A DNA stretch of 64,000 bases from Candidatus Defluviibacterium haderslevense (GTDB taxonomy: Bacteria; Bacteroidota; Bacteroidia; Chitinophagales; Saprospiraceae). Shown piece by piece: positions 37,352-46,795 of this stretch. The translations under genes were made by a program, and so were the position numbers. Under the pieces are notes generated by a model. It was not told where the DNA came from. It searched no databases and was given only the letters and a program-made list of their open reading frames with translations. The DNA lies in NCBI GenBank assembly GCA_016712225.1, contig JADJRL010000003.1:1439501-1503500 (forward strand), read 5' to 3'. Every line of letters starts with the position of its first letter. The first letter of the stretch is position 1.

Positions 37352-37698
37352 ATTAATTTCAGATTTAATTTTTGAATCGCTATAGTTTGAACAATTTCTG
37401 TATAAATATCCTTCAATTTTAAAATATCCTGATGCGTTAGGGTCTCTCCATTTGATAAATTTAACATTAAAAATTCACAATACTTTAGACCATGACCTGA
37501 GCCAATAATTAAAAAACTAGTTTTTATTTCATGAATAATCTTAAAAAAATGATGTGATTTATTATTTTGAATGGCCTGTTCCATAAAGATTATTCGTTCA
37601 TTTACATCAAATACCCAATTTTGTAATAATTCTACCATAAGTAAATCATCCATATAGGCCATTCGCCTTATATATGTTAAATCAATTGAGGGCTCCAT
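37348..37698 (-). CDS. Small helical protein resembling an Hpt domain
   Basis: A 116-residue cytoplasmic protein. It is four-helix-bundle-like and contains IIHEIKTSFLIIGSGHGLKY at 54-73, which resembles the phospho-transfer motif 'H-x-(L/I)-K-G-(S/T)...G' with His56 as the possible phosphorylated residue. Hpt domains carry phosphate between response regulators and kinases, yet no kinase or regulator gene is adjacent. This identification rests on one motif and is tentative. It overlaps both neighbours (17 bp upstream, 4 bp downstream). Confidence 0.5.
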   Translation of the reverse strand: MEPSIDLTYIRRMAYMDDLLMVELLQNWVFDVNERIIFMEQAIQNNKSHHFFKIIHEIKTSFLIIGSGHGLKYCEFLMLNLSNGETLTHQDILKLKDIYTEIVQTIAIQKLNLKLI

Positions 37699-38068
37699 AT
37701 TCTTGATAGATTTCTTCTATTCTAGGATAAAATATAAACTGTGCTCCCAATTCTGATAATACAAACAAACAAAAGTGATGGTTATGATCTTTATAAACTT
37801 TTTGAAAATCCAAAACTTTATCATTTTGTATAATATTTTTCATCACGAATTCTTCCAGACTAGAAGCGTGTACTGACCAAATACCATTATTTCCATTGCC
37901 ATCTATTACCGGTACACCCATTGATAATTCTTGTTGATGTAAAATAAAAATCGGATACAATGAAACATCTTCTTCTAACATTATATCAAGAGCTGCATTT
38001 AATGCTTTTCGATATCTTCGTAAATCATCTTCAAGTTGCAAAAATTTTTCAATACTCGGATTTAACAT
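37682..38068 (-). CDS. Unknown 128-residue cytoplasmic protein
   Basis: I do not recognise this protein. It starts with a helix of charged residues (SIEKFLQLEDDLRRYRKALN) and continues as an alpha/beta domain with strands YPIFILHQ, HHFCLFVLSELGAQFIFYPR. No signal peptide, no membrane segment. It is upstream of the Hpt-like gene with a 17-bp overlap, which suggests coupled translation and perhaps a common complex. Confidence 0.6.
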   Translation of the reverse strand: MLNPSIEKFLQLEDDLRRYRKALNAALDIMLEEDVSLYPIFILHQQELSMGVPVIDGNGNNGIWSVHASSLEEFVMKNIIQNDKVLDFQKVYKDHNHHFCLFVLSELGAQFIFYPRIEEIYQEYGALN

Positions 38069-38118
38069 CTCTAAATAATATAAATGGAATAATTAATATT
38101 AAAGAATCAAGTTTTTCA

Positions 38119-39522
38119 TCACAATTTTATTAATAATGCTATGCTCTCAGTATGATTTGTTTGAGGAAACATATCGACAGGTTTAATTCGAGTTACTTTA
38201 TAATATCCACTAAACAAGGCAATATCTCTTGCTTGAGTAGCTGGATTACAACTAACATAAACGATTTTTTGCGGTCCAAATAGAATTAAATTTTGAATGA
38301 CATCCTGATGTAATCCTGCCCTTGGAGGATCGATTATAACTACATCTGGGTTGCCATGGTTTAACACTAATTCTTCATTCAAAATCATTTTTACATCTCC
38401 TGAATAAAATCGAATATTGTTAATATTATTTAATCTAGCATTACATTCAGCATCTAATACAGCTTCAGGAATTTCTTCAATTCCAATAATTAATTTAGCG
38501 TCTTTTGCTAAAAAGATTCCTATGCTTCCCACTCCGCAATATAAATCATACACTATTTCCTGACCAGATAATTCAGCGAATGACCTAATTAACTGATACA
38601 ATTTTATTGATTGTAAAGTATTTGTTTGAAAAAATGATTTTGGACCTATTTGAAATGTAACATGTTCCATTTTTTCTAACAAATGGTCATTCCCAAATAC
38701 TTTACAACATTCTAAATCAAACCAGGAATCATTTTTTTTCTTATTAATGGTATAATATGCTGATACTATATTAGAAAATCTATTTTTTAATTCAAGAAAT
38801 AATTCTGTAATTTGGTCAGATATAGGTTCTGATATAGATAATACAACCATAACTTCCTCTATTTGATTTGTGCGAATAATCAAATTTCTTAAAATTCCTG
38901 TATGTTGTTTGATATTATAAAATGAAATAAAATGTTCAAGAGCATATGATCGTATGAAATTTCTAATTAGATCTGATATCTCAATTTGTAAATGACACTG
39001 ATTAATATCGACAATTCTATCAAATGTCTCTGGTCTATGAAATCCTAATGCCCCAATTAATTCAAACCTTTTTTCACTCTTTATCTCTTCATTTGTCAAC
39101 CATTTAAAGGTAGAAAAGGTGAACTCCAATTTGTTTCTATAATTGTAAATATTTTCACATGGAAGAATACTTTCTATAATCAAAGGATCCAATTTTCCAA
39201 TTTTCAACATTGCATCTCCTACTAATTGCTCTTTTTGTTGGATCTGTTCAGTATATTCTAGTTGTTGCCAACTGCAGCCACCACATACGCCAAAATGTTC
39301 ACATTTTGGATTTACTCTATGTCTTGAATATTTAATTATACTTTCTGTTTGACCTGTCCAGACTCCTTTCCTTTTCCTATTAAGGGATACTACTGCAAGA
39401 TCCCCAGGAACTGCTCCTTTTGCAAAAATAACTATTCCTTCTTCCGTTCTTCCTACTGCTAATCCTTTATGTGCAATTCCAGTAAAGTCTACTTCAACTT
39501 TTTTATAAGTCTTTTTTCTCAT
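38119..39522 (-). CDS. rlmD: 23S rRNA (uracil-5-)-methyltransferase RlmD/RumA
   Basis: SAM-dependent m5U methylase of 467 residues. N-terminal TRAM domain (VDFTGIAHKGLAVGRTEEG), the 4Fe-4S cysteines (CEHFGVCGGCSWQQ), the SAM motifs VYDLYCGVGSIGIFLA, DVVIIDPPRAG, and the catalytic Cys in YVSCNPATQARDI. Which uracil it modifies (1939 or another) cannot be decided from sequence. Its ATG overlaps the stop of the OmpA gene (ATGA). Confidence 0.93.
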   Translation of the reverse strand: MRKKTYKKVEVDFTGIAHKGLAVGRTEEGIVIFAKGAVPGDLAVVSLNRKRKGVWTGQTESIIKYSRHRVNPKCEHFGVCGGCSWQQLEYTEQIQQKEQLVGDAMLKIGKLDPLIIESILPCENIYNYRNKLEFTFSTFKWLTNEEIKSEKRFELIGALGFHRPETFDRIVDINQCHLQIEISDLIRNFIRSYALEHFISFYNIKQHTGILRNLIIRTNQIEEVMVVLSISEPISDQITELFLELKNRFSNIVSAYYTINKKKNDSWFDLECCKVFGNDHLLEKMEHVTFQIGPKSFFQTNTLQSIKLYQLIRSFAELSGQEIVYDLYCGVGSIGIFLAKDAKLIIGIEEIPEAVLDAECNARLNNINNIRFYSGDVKMILNEELVLNHGNPDVVIIDPPRAGLHQDVIQNLILFGPQKIVYVSCNPATQARDIALFSGYYKVTRIKPVDMFPQTNHTESIALLIKL

Positions 39523-41444
39523 TTATTTTTACTTAATATAAATTCTGTTCTCCTATTATTTCGCCTCCCCTCCTCATTCAAATTATCGTCAATAGGATTT
39601 GATTCCCCTTTGCCAAAACAGCTTATTCGCTCTCTTAATATCCCTTTATTTACCAAAAAATCACCGACAACTTGTGCTCGATTTAGAGATAACAATAAAT
39701 TATCTTCTTCGCTTCCTATATTGTCTGTATGGCCTATAATTACTATATTAAAATTCGATTTCTGTTTGATCATAAGATATAATTCATTGAGTTCAAAAAT
39801 AGATTCATCTCTCAATTTGACCGAGTTTGATTCAAATAATATATTTTTTAAAACAATGGATTGTTCCTCTTCATCCTCTTTAGTTAAAAACCAGGAAATT
39901 TTTCTAGGATAATATTCTAGATTTAATTCCAGACTGTTGAATTGGTCAGATAATAATACATACTTTGCTTTTGTTATGTGTATTCCTAATATATTACCCA
40001 AAGGAATGGAGATAAATAATTGACCATTAATATCCGTATGATCTTGAAAGAATACTTGATTTGTTTGTAAGTTAACAATTTTTACGAATGCTTTCTCAAT
40101 GGGTAGCAAGGTCAATTTATCTTTTACAGTAATTTCAAAATATATACTGTGATTAGGTCTTAATACTTTTGGTAAATCAAATTGATAAATATCCAAATTC
40201 TTTGTTTGGTTATTAAGAATAGATTCATTATCGCTTACAAAATATGCTGTGGCTCCATTAAAATCAACCCTCAAAGATGATTCATCGTTTGGTGTATTTA
40301 TTGGATAACCTAAATTTTGTGGTTTACTCCATTGATGTATCCCAATAAGTTTAGAATAAAAAATATCTTTTGAGCCCATCCCGATGTGACCATCAGAACT
40401 AAAATATAATGTCCTTCCATCCATATGCATAAATGGGCATTCTTCATCCCATATGGTATTAATTTTTGCCCCTAAATTTTGAGGTGTTGACCATGAATTG
40501 TTTTGCAACTTTTTACTAAACCAAATATCTTTTCCTCCAATACTACCTTTTCGATTACTTGTAAAGTATAACTCATTACCATTATTTGTTAAACATGCTT
40601 GAGACTCAAAAGATGCGGAATTTATTTTCTCACCTAAGTTTATCGCTGTTGTCCATTTACCATTTATTTTCTTACTAATATATAAATCACACCCTCCGTA
40701 ACTATCTCTTCTGTCACACGATGTAAATATCAGTATATTACCATCTGGTGAAATTGCCGGCGCTCCTTCGTTGTAAATTGAATTAAGTTCTTTTATTGGT
40801 TGAGGAAAAGTCCAATTGGTATCTGCTTTATATGAAATATATAAATCTTCATTATCGCGAATCCTACGTGTAAAAACTATTGTTTTGCCATCTCCTGTAA
40901 AGCTTGGTAAAAATTCAGAATATGAACTGTTCAAGTTATTTACCAATAATGGTTTAAAATCTACTTGATGTTGAATTGCAGAATCCGCAAATGAATAAAT
41001 TGGTAAAAATCGTTTCGCCTTATTTATGAGATCTGAATTTTCTTTTTCACTTAATAAATAAATTTCCATATTTACTTTTGCACTATCGTATTTTTTTATC
41101 TGATAATAAGATAAAGCAAGTGTATAATAAATTTTATTATTATAAAAAGAATCTAATTGCAAAGCACTTTGAAAATATCTTATTCCTTGATCATATTTTG
41201 CCAAATCATAATTAATTGAGGCTAATTTGATATAAGAGTCAATAAAATGATTTTCTTTTTGAATAGTTTTTTTAAAATATTCTTCAGCTAATTTAAGTTG
41301 ATTTTCCTTGTATGCTTGATCTCCCTTTTTATAAACTTTTAGGATCTTAGCTGATATTGTATTTATTGTTTTGTAATTCTGACTAAAGGAAACATGAATT
41401 GAGTTGTAAAAAAAAATTATAATCAAAACATATTTCATTGTCAT
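39519..41444 (-). CDS. OmpA-family four-domain protein (PorE-like: TPR, propeller, CRD, OmpA)
   Basis: A 641-residue envelope protein. Signal peptide (1-22), TPR region (25-155: KKGDQAYKENQLKLAEEYF), a six-bladed WD40-like propeller with PD40 motifs (YSEFLPSFTGDGKTIVFTRR, EGAPAISPDGNILIF, QACLTNNGNELYFTSN, ECPFMHMDGRTLYFSSD), a carboxypeptidase-regulatory-like beta domain (around 425-500), and a C-terminal OmpA peptidoglycan-binding domain (IVIIGHTDNIGSEEDNLLLSLNRA). This order is that of PorE, the type IX secretion component of Porphyromonas gingivalis; but paralogues with this order are common, so the T9SS role is inferred. Confidence 0.85.
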   Translation of the reverse strand: MTMKYVLIIIFFYNSIHVSFSQNYKTINTISAKILKVYKKGDQAYKENQLKLAEEYFKKTIQKENHFIDSYIKLASINYDLAKYDQGIRYFQSALQLDSFYNNKIYYTLALSYYQIKKYDSAKVNMEIYLLSEKENSDLINKAKRFLPIYSFADSAIQHQVDFKPLLVNNLNSSYSEFLPSFTGDGKTIVFTRRIRDNEDLYISYKADTNWTFPQPIKELNSIYNEGAPAISPDGNILIFTSCDRRDSYGGCDLYISKKINGKWTTAINLGEKINSASFESQACLTNNGNELYFTSNRKGSIGGKDIWFSKKLQNNSWSTPQNLGAKINTIWDEECPFMHMDGRTLYFSSDGHIGMGSKDIFYSKLIGIHQWSKPQNLGYPINTPNDESSLRVDFNGATAYFVSDNESILNNQTKNLDIYQFDLPKVLRPNHSIYFEITVKDKLTLLPIEKAFVKIVNLQTNQVFFQDHTDINGQLFISIPLGNILGIHITKAKYVLLSDQFNSLELNLEYYPRKISWFLTKEDEEEQSIVLKNILFESNSVKLRDESIFELNELYLMIKQKSNFNIVIIGHTDNIGSEEDNLLLSLNRAQVVGDFLVNKGILRERISCFGKGESNPIDDNLNEEGRRNNRRTEFILSKNK

Positions 41445-41464
41445 ATATTATCACAAAATAAATA

Positions 41465-42505
41465 TTATGATAATTTGATTTCTGCTAATAGTTTGGTTGC
41501 TGGTTCATAACCCAGTTCAGATGCTTTTTTAAAATCCAATATATAATCTGACTTTCCTGCTGCCTTTCTTGCTAATCCTCGTTGCATAAATAATTCTGGA
41601 TGAGTCCCCTTTTTAGCTGTTGGTTCTAAAGCAAGACTTTTATCAAAAGCTGCCAGAGATTCATCAATTTGACCCAATGCAAAGAAAACTTTTCCATAAT
41701 TAAACCAAGCCATAGCCAAATGTTTAAAATTAGGATCTGATTCTGTGAAGGTCCTTGATGTAAATAATTTATATTCAAATGCCGCTTTTTCGAAGTCTTT
41801 TAATTCAATATAGCATATTGCTTTAACTCGTCTTGCTGCCCAATAAATGGGTTGTAGAGCAATTGATTGTTTTGTTGCTTCTTCTAAACAAATAAGAGCT
41901 TCCTTAAAATTTTTCTTTACCATATAGGTCCTTCCTAAACCATAATGTGAAGAGGCATTCATTTGATCAAAGGCAATACTCTTATTAAAATCATAAATCG
42001 CATCTTCAAAGTTTTTAAGATGGTAATTCATATAGCCTCGCTTTTCATATGCTTGGGAATGCCTTTCATATTTTTCAATGGCCTCGGTCAACATTTTTAT
42101 AGCTTCTACTTCCGAACCGATTTCTTCTGATTTTCTTTTACCTTCTTGATATAATGCTATTGTACTTTTTTCACCAAGAGGTTCAATGTGAGCATATTGA
42201 AGAATTTTACCATTATCAGTCATCCAAGCATTTATGACACCAGAAAAAGAAAATTGAGCGCAATACTCTAATGATAATATTGTGTTTTTCCACATTTTTT
42301 CCGAAATATTACCAATAAAACGTCCAAGGTTCATGGTAAAGTCCTTTTCAAAAAAGATTTCATCTGAAATTTTGAATACCAACTCTCTCTTATGAATTGT
42401 CTCTAACCTCTGATTGTATAATTGTACAACTTTTTGAAAACTTCTATCATTTCCAAACTCCAGTTTCCCTTGAATTATAACTTTGTACAATTGTTGTGTT
42501 TGCAT
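41465..42505 (-). CDS. Tetratricopeptide repeat protein
   Basis: A 346-residue cytoplasmic protein. The first 120 residues are unassigned. Residues about 125-345 hold TPR units: AIKMLTEAIEKYERHSQAYEKRGYMNYHLKNFEDAIYDF, SHYGLGRTYMVKKNFKEALIC, MAWFNYGKVFFALGQIDESL. TPRs are protein-protein scaffolds. It precedes the PorE-like gene by 20 bp on the same strand. Partner unknown. Confidence 0.8.
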   Translation of the reverse strand: MQTQQLYKVIIQGKLEFGNDRSFQKVVQLYNQRLETIHKRELVFKISDEIFFEKDFTMNLGRFIGNISEKMWKNTILSLEYCAQFSFSGVINAWMTDNGKILQYAHIEPLGEKSTIALYQEGKRKSEEIGSEVEAIKMLTEAIEKYERHSQAYEKRGYMNYHLKNFEDAIYDFNKSIAFDQMNASSHYGLGRTYMVKKNFKEALICLEEATKQSIALQPIYWAARRVKAICYIELKDFEKAAFEYKLFTSRTFTESDPNFKHLAMAWFNYGKVFFALGQIDESLAAFDKSLALEPTAKKGTHPELFMQRGLARKAAGKSDYILDFKKASELGYEPATKLLAEIKLS

Positions 42506-42911
42506 ATGAAAAAGTTGGATTATTATTAAAGTTTAATATTTAAATTTAATTTGTTTATAAAATTCAATATTAAACACATTAAATAGAATTATATATGTGA
42601 AATATTCTAATAAACAAATTAAAAAAATATATATATAACTAATAAAATTATTATATTGGGTAATTTGTTTTCCAATGCAAATTTCACTAAAATAATTTAA
42701 ATCTCAAAACTTATGTGTTACTTATTTAAAGCTAAGTTTATATAAATTTTAATCAAGATGTATAATGAATTGATTTTATTATATTTACGTAATTATTGAT
42801 GTTAGTTTAATAAAGCTTTATTAGAACAATAAGTACAACCAAGAAAAGATTAAATTATGGTGACTTTTTAAAAGACTTTATAAAAAATATTTTTTTCCAT
42901 TAATTATTACT
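42506..42911. other. AT-rich intergenic region between the TPR gene and uppS
   Basis: About 406 bp with AT microsatellite tracts (for example a TATATATATA run near 42630) and no supported gene. Upstream region for the TPR gene. Confidence 0.4.
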
Positions 42912-43658
42912 CTATTTGGCCTTTTTAATTTCTAGTTGTTCAGAAGTTAAACCAAATCTCCTTTCTCGGGATTGATAATCAATAATTGCATCGTATAGGT
43001 TTTCCTTACTAAAATCAGGCCAAAGCGTTTCAGTAAAATAGAGTTCAGAATACGCCAACTGCCACAATAAAAAATTTGAAATTCGATGCTCTCCACTAGT
43101 TCTTATTAAAAGTTCTGGATCTGGAATATTTGCAGTATTTAAATATTGAACAAATTGCATTTCATCTATTGGCCCTTTTTTCTGCTGTGAGTCAAAATCT
43201 AATAACATAGTATTTATCGCAGAAACAATTTCCCATCTAGAACTATAATTTAATGCTAAAATTAAATGTAATCCATCATTCATTTTTGTATCTAAAATGG
43301 CTTGTTTCAAAACTTCTTGCGTTTTAGTCGGAAGTTTGCTCAAATCACCTATTGTTGATAATTTAATGTTATTTTTTGTTAAAGTTTTTAATTCCACCTT
43401 TAATGTTTCGACTAATAAGGACATCAATCCTGTTACTTCTGCAATAGGTCTATTCCAGTTTTCAGTAGAAAAGGCGTACAAACTTAGATATTTGATTCCC
43501 ATTTCTGCACATGCTTCCGTTACTCGATGTACGGCTTTTACTCCATTCTTATGACCGAACAATCTTGGCTGACCGGTTTTTTTTGCCCAACGCCCATTTC
43601 CATCCATTATTATCGCGATATGGTCTGGCAATCTTTTTAAATCTATTTTATCCTTCAT
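42912..43658 (-). CDS. uppS: Isoprenyl transferase / undecaprenyl diphosphate synthase
   Basis: Cis-prenyl transferase that makes the C55 lipid carrier for cell-wall and O-antigen building. The 248-residue protein shows HIAIIMDGNGRWAKKTGQPR with the catalytic Asp, GHKNGVKAVHRV, FSTENWNRP, ALNYSSRWEI, RTSGEHRISNFLLWQLAYSE and YDAIIDYQSRERRFGLT. A TATCTTTA element is 17 bp before the ATG. Oriented away from the WecA-like gene, which would use the product. Confidence 0.96.
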   Translation of the reverse strand: MKDKIDLKRLPDHIAIIMDGNGRWAKKTGQPRLFGHKNGVKAVHRVTEACAEMGIKYLSLYAFSTENWNRPIAEVTGLMSLLVETLKVELKTLTKNNIKLSTIGDLSKLPTKTQEVLKQAILDTKMNDGLHLILALNYSSRWEIVSAINTMLLDFDSQQKKGPIDEMQFVQYLNTANIPDPELLIRTSGEHRISNFLLWQLAYSELYFTETLWPDFSKENLYDAIIDYQSRERRFGLTSEQLEIKKAK

Positions 43659-43853
43659 TTATTGAAATCATTAAGTAAAGATACATAACTTGAATTAAAG
43701 CATAAACTTTGACTGCTTTTTAAGATTTAATTAAAACCAAATCATTCATTTCACTGGTTAATTGTTAGTCTAGGACTAATTTTGTATCAAATAAACTTCT
43801 AAGATTTGATATGATTTATTCGTTTCTTTGTATTGGTAATTCTGAATTATACG

Positions 43854-44912
43854 ATGTATCATATCATACTTTGTTTTTTAACTTCTTTCATGGTAACTTT
43901 TATTGCTATTCCCTCGATAATTAGAATCGCAAAAGTTAAAAAACTAACTGATGATCCAGGGGAGCGCGGATCTCATAATAAAAGTGTTCCAACTTTAGGT
44001 GGAATTGGACTTTTTGCCGGTGTAATATTTAGTATTATTTTATGGACTCCCTTTGAAGTTTTTGGAAATTTACAATATATTTTATGTGCTTTCGTAATCA
44101 TTTTTTTAATCGGCGCAAAAGATGATTTACTTCCTTTAACACCCTATAAAAAAATGATCGGTCAAACGTTTGCTGCTTTTATTTTAGTTTTTAAAGCAAA
44201 TATTCGAATTACTAGTTTATATGGAATTTTTGGAATTAATCTTTTACCCGAATGGATCAGCATATTTCTTTCATTATTTACCATTTTAGTTATTATTAAT
44301 GCATTCAATTTATTGGATGGTATTGATGGCTTTTGTGCTAGCGTCGGCATTCTAATATGTATAACCTTAGGATTTTGGTTCAAAATGACAGATCAAATAG
44401 TGCTTTGCATTATTGCTTCGGCATTATTAGGGTCATTAATGGCTTTTTTAAAATTTAACCTAACTCCAGCTCAAATATTTATGGGTGATACTGGATCTAT
44501 GTTAATTGGCATTATTTGCTCCATTTTAGTTATTCGATTTATTGAACACCCAAATATATACAACGAGTTTAATTTTGAAATCAATGCTTCTCCAGCCATC
44601 GGTGTTGCTTTACTTTTTTTGCCTCTTTTTGATACTTTGCGCGTATTTATCGTACGTTTAATACATCAAAGATCACCATTTAAAGCAGATCGTCAACATG
44701 TCCATCATATCATATTGGATTCAGGCTTAAATCATCTTCAAACAACTGCGCTTTTATTAATTATTAATGTTATTATTCTTGGAATTATTGTTTCCTTGCA
44801 GTTTCTTGGGAATTTAAATTTAGTCATAATTATTCTGTCTTTCAGTTTGTTTTTTGCCCTGTTTTTAGAATATTTAAGAATTAAGAAAAATGTAGGTAAA
44901 CAAAAAATTTAA
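43854..44912 (+). CDS. Undecaprenyl-phosphate sugar-1-phosphate transferase (MraY/WecA family)
   Basis: Polytopic inner-membrane glycosyltransferase of about 352 residues that loads a sugar-phosphate on undecaprenyl phosphate. Motifs: DDPGERGSHNKSVPTLGGIG (about 33-52), GAKDDLLPLTP, NAFNLLDGIDGFC with the catalytic aspartates, FMGDTGSM and RQHVHHIILDSG. The last with HHxxxxxG is typical of WecA-like enzymes rather than MraY. Start at ATG 43854; an upstream TTG frame is less likely. Two bp before fluC. Confidence 0.92.
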   Translation: MYHIILCFLTSFMVTFIAIPSIIRIAKVKKLTDDPGERGSHNKSVPTLGGIGLFAGVIFSIILWTPFEVFGNLQYILCAFVIIFLIGAKDDLLPLTPYKKMIGQTFAAFILVFKANIRITSLYGIFGINLLPEWISIFLSLFTILVIINAFNLLDGIDGFCASVGILICITLGFWFKMTDQIVLCIIASALLGSLMAFLKFNLTPAQIFMGDTGSMLIGIICSILVIRFIEHPNIYNEFNFEINASPAIGVALLFLPLFDTLRVFIVRLIHQRSPFKADRQHVHHIILDSGLNHLQTTALLLIINVIILGIIVSLQFLGNLNLVIIILSFSLFFALFLEYLRIKKNVGKQKI

Positions 44913-44914
44913 AC

Positions 44915-45289
44915 ATGCTAATCAAGCTTATTCTAATTTTTCTTGGCGGTGGTTTAGGAAGTTGCGTACGTTTTCTAATTGTTTATTTGAACCCTAATAT
45001 AATAAAAACGATTCCTATAGCAACATTAATTGCCAACGGACTTGCATCATTTGTTTTAGGAATCTATTTTTATAACTTTAAAACAAATCCTAATGAAGCA
45101 TGGATTAAATATTTCATTATGTTAGGTTTTTGTGGTGGCTTAAGTACATTTTCTACTTTTTCCGGAGAATTAATGGAATATATTTGGAACCATCAATTTT
45201 GGCATTTTTTTATATATATTATCCTAAGTATTAGCTGTTGTTTGATCTGTTTCTATTTTGGGTTTGAAATTAAAAGAACATTAAATTAA
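44915..45289 (+). CDS. crcB: Fluoride efflux transporter FluC (CrcB)
   Basis: The 124-residue protein has four membrane helices and the FluC signatures GGGLGSCVRF (10-19) and GFCGGLSTFSTFSGE (about 74-88). These dual-topology dimers let fluoride leave the cell. No fluoride riboswitch precedes the gene; it is read through from the WecA-like gene. Confidence 0.93.
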   Translation: MLIKLILIFLGGGLGSCVRFLIVYLNPNIIKTIPIATLIANGLASFVLGIYFYNFKTNPNEAWIKYFIMLGFCGGLSTFSTFSGELMEYIWNHQFWHFFIYIILSISCCLICFYFGFEIKRTLN

Positions 45290-45367
45290 TCGAGATATTG
45301 TACATTATTATAGCTTCAATTTGAACTTCTATAAATATTTTTTGTCCTTGTATTAGTTATTAATACA

Positions 45368-45395
45368 TTGTCAATTAATATTTTTTATATATTTG
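45368..45395 (+). promoter_or_regulatory. Promoter for ahcY
   Basis: TTG at 45368-45370, 17-bp spacer, TATATTTG at 45388-45395, then CA. The possible TTG start at 45393 is inside this -7 element, which supports the ATG at 45408 as the start and gives a leader of only a few bases. Confidence 0.6.
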
Positions 45396-45407
45396 CAAAA
45401 AAATAAT

Positions 45408-46721
45408 ATGAATCAAACTGCCACTCATTTAGAATTTAAAGTTAAAGACATAAAGTTAGCAGAATGGGGACGCAAGGAAATTGAACTTGCAGAAGCCGAA
45501 ATGCCAGGGCTAATGTCATTAAGAGAAGAATATAGTAAATCCAAACCTTTAATGGGTGCTCGGATTGCCGGTTGTCTGCATATGACCATCCAAACAGCTG
45601 TTTTAATTGAAACTCTAACTGCTCTTGGAGCTGAAGTTAGTTGGTCTTCTTGTAATATTTTTTCAACCCAAGATCATGCAGCAGCTGCAATCGCAGCTGT
45701 TGGAATTCCCGTTTTTGCCTGGAAAGGAATGAACGAAATTGAATTTAATTGGTGTATCGAGCAAACTTTATTTGCTTTTAAAGGAGGGCTTCCTTTAAAT
45801 ATGATCCTTGATGATGGTGGTGATTTAACAAATTTAGTGCTTGATAAATATCCAGAACTTACGAGTTCAATTAAAGGTATTTCGGAAGAAACAACGACTG
45901 GTGTACATAGATTATATGAACGAGTAAAGAACGGAACGCTTCCTATCCCAGCAATCAATATTAATGATTCAGTGACAAAATCGAAATTTGATAATAAATA
46001 TGGCTGTAAAGAATCATGTGTTGACGCTATTCGTCGTGCTACAGACATTATGATGGCTGGCAAAGTTGCGGTTGTTGCTGGATATGGTGATGTTGGTAAA
46101 GGTTCCGCAGCTTCGCTTAAAGGAGCTGGTTGTAGAGTTATAATTACTGAAATTGATCCTATCTGTGCGCTTCAAGCTGCTATGGATGGTTTCCAAGTAT
46201 TAAAAATGGAAAATGCTGTCAAATTGGCAAATATCATAGTTACTGCAACAGGAAATTGTGACATCATTACTGAAAAATATTTCAGATTAATGAAAGATAA
46301 AACTATTGTATGTAACATTGGACATTTTGATAATGAAATTGATGTTGCCTGGTTAAATACAAATTATGGAGCAACAAAAGTTGAAATTAAACCTCAAGTA
46401 GACAAATATACTATTGATGGTAATGATATTTTACTTCTTGCAGAAGGACGTCTTGTTAATTTAGGTTGTGCCACAGGTCATCCATCATTTGTTATGTCAA
46501 ATTCATTCACAAACCAAGTTATTGCACAATTAGAATTGTGGAATAATTCCGATGCATATGAAAATAAAGTCTATACCTTACCAAAACATCTCGATGAACA
46601 GGTTGCTAGACTTCATTTAAGTAAAATTGGAGTTGAACTTGAAGAACTTAAAGACCATCAAGCTAAATATATTGGAGTCAATAAATCTGGTCCCTTTAAA
46701 CCTGATTATTATCGATACTAA
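45408..46721 (+). CDS. ahcY: Adenosylhomocysteinase
   Basis: NAD-dependent hydrolysis of S-adenosylhomocysteine to homocysteine and adenosine, 437 residues, closing the methyl cycle. The protein shows MPGLMSLREEYSKSKPLMGARI, CNIFSTQDHAAAAIA, the NAD loop AVVAGYGDVGKGSAASL, the Lys/His motif VCNIGHFDNEIDV, and the C-terminal SGPFKPDYYRY. Start set at ATG 45408 from the promoter position. A clear terminator follows. Confidence 0.96.
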   Translation: MNQTATHLEFKVKDIKLAEWGRKEIELAEAEMPGLMSLREEYSKSKPLMGARIAGCLHMTIQTAVLIETLTALGAEVSWSSCNIFSTQDHAAAAIAAVGIPVFAWKGMNEIEFNWCIEQTLFAFKGGLPLNMILDDGGDLTNLVLDKYPELTSSIKGISEETTTGVHRLYERVKNGTLPIPAININDSVTKSKFDNKYGCKESCVDAIRRATDIMMAGKVAVVAGYGDVGKGSAASLKGAGCRVIITEIDPICALQAAMDGFQVLKMENAVKLANIIVTATGNCDIITEKYFRLMKDKTIVCNIGHFDNEIDVAWLNTNYGATKVEIKPQVDKYTIDGNDILLLAEGRLVNLGCATGHPSFVMSNSFTNQVIAQLELWNNSDAYENKVYTLPKHLDEQVARLHLSKIGVELEELKDHQAKYIGVNKSGPFKPDYYRY

Positions 46722-46746
46722 AATCAACATATTGTTTCCAAGGAAT

Positions 46747-46783
46747 AAAGCCGCTTTGATTAAAATTCAATGCGGCTTTTTTT
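46747..46783 (+). terminator. Rho-independent terminator after ahcY
   Basis: Stem AAAGCCGC / GCGGCTTT with a 17-nt loop and a T run, 25 bp beyond the stop codon. Confidence 0.85.
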
Positions 46784-46795
46784 AATTTGTATTTT

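Noticed and set aside
39469..39912. 147-codon open frame on the plus strand opposite the PorE-like and rlmD genes
   Set aside because: Both minus-strand genes have strong domain evidence here; the plus-strand frame has low-complexity Leu/Ser content and no recognisable motif.
42600..42640. AT microsatellite as a phase-variation tract for the TPR gene
   Set aside because: It is not in frame with or near a start codon and the whole intergenic region is AT-rich.
44880..44914. Possible fluoride riboswitch ahead of crcB
   Set aside because: Only 2 bp separate the WecA-like stop codon from the crcB start, and the preceding bases are coding, so there is no space for a riboswitch.
45674..46063. 129-codon open frame on the minus strand inside ahcY
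   Set aside because: ahcY is fully supported by its motifs; the reverse frame is a shadow.
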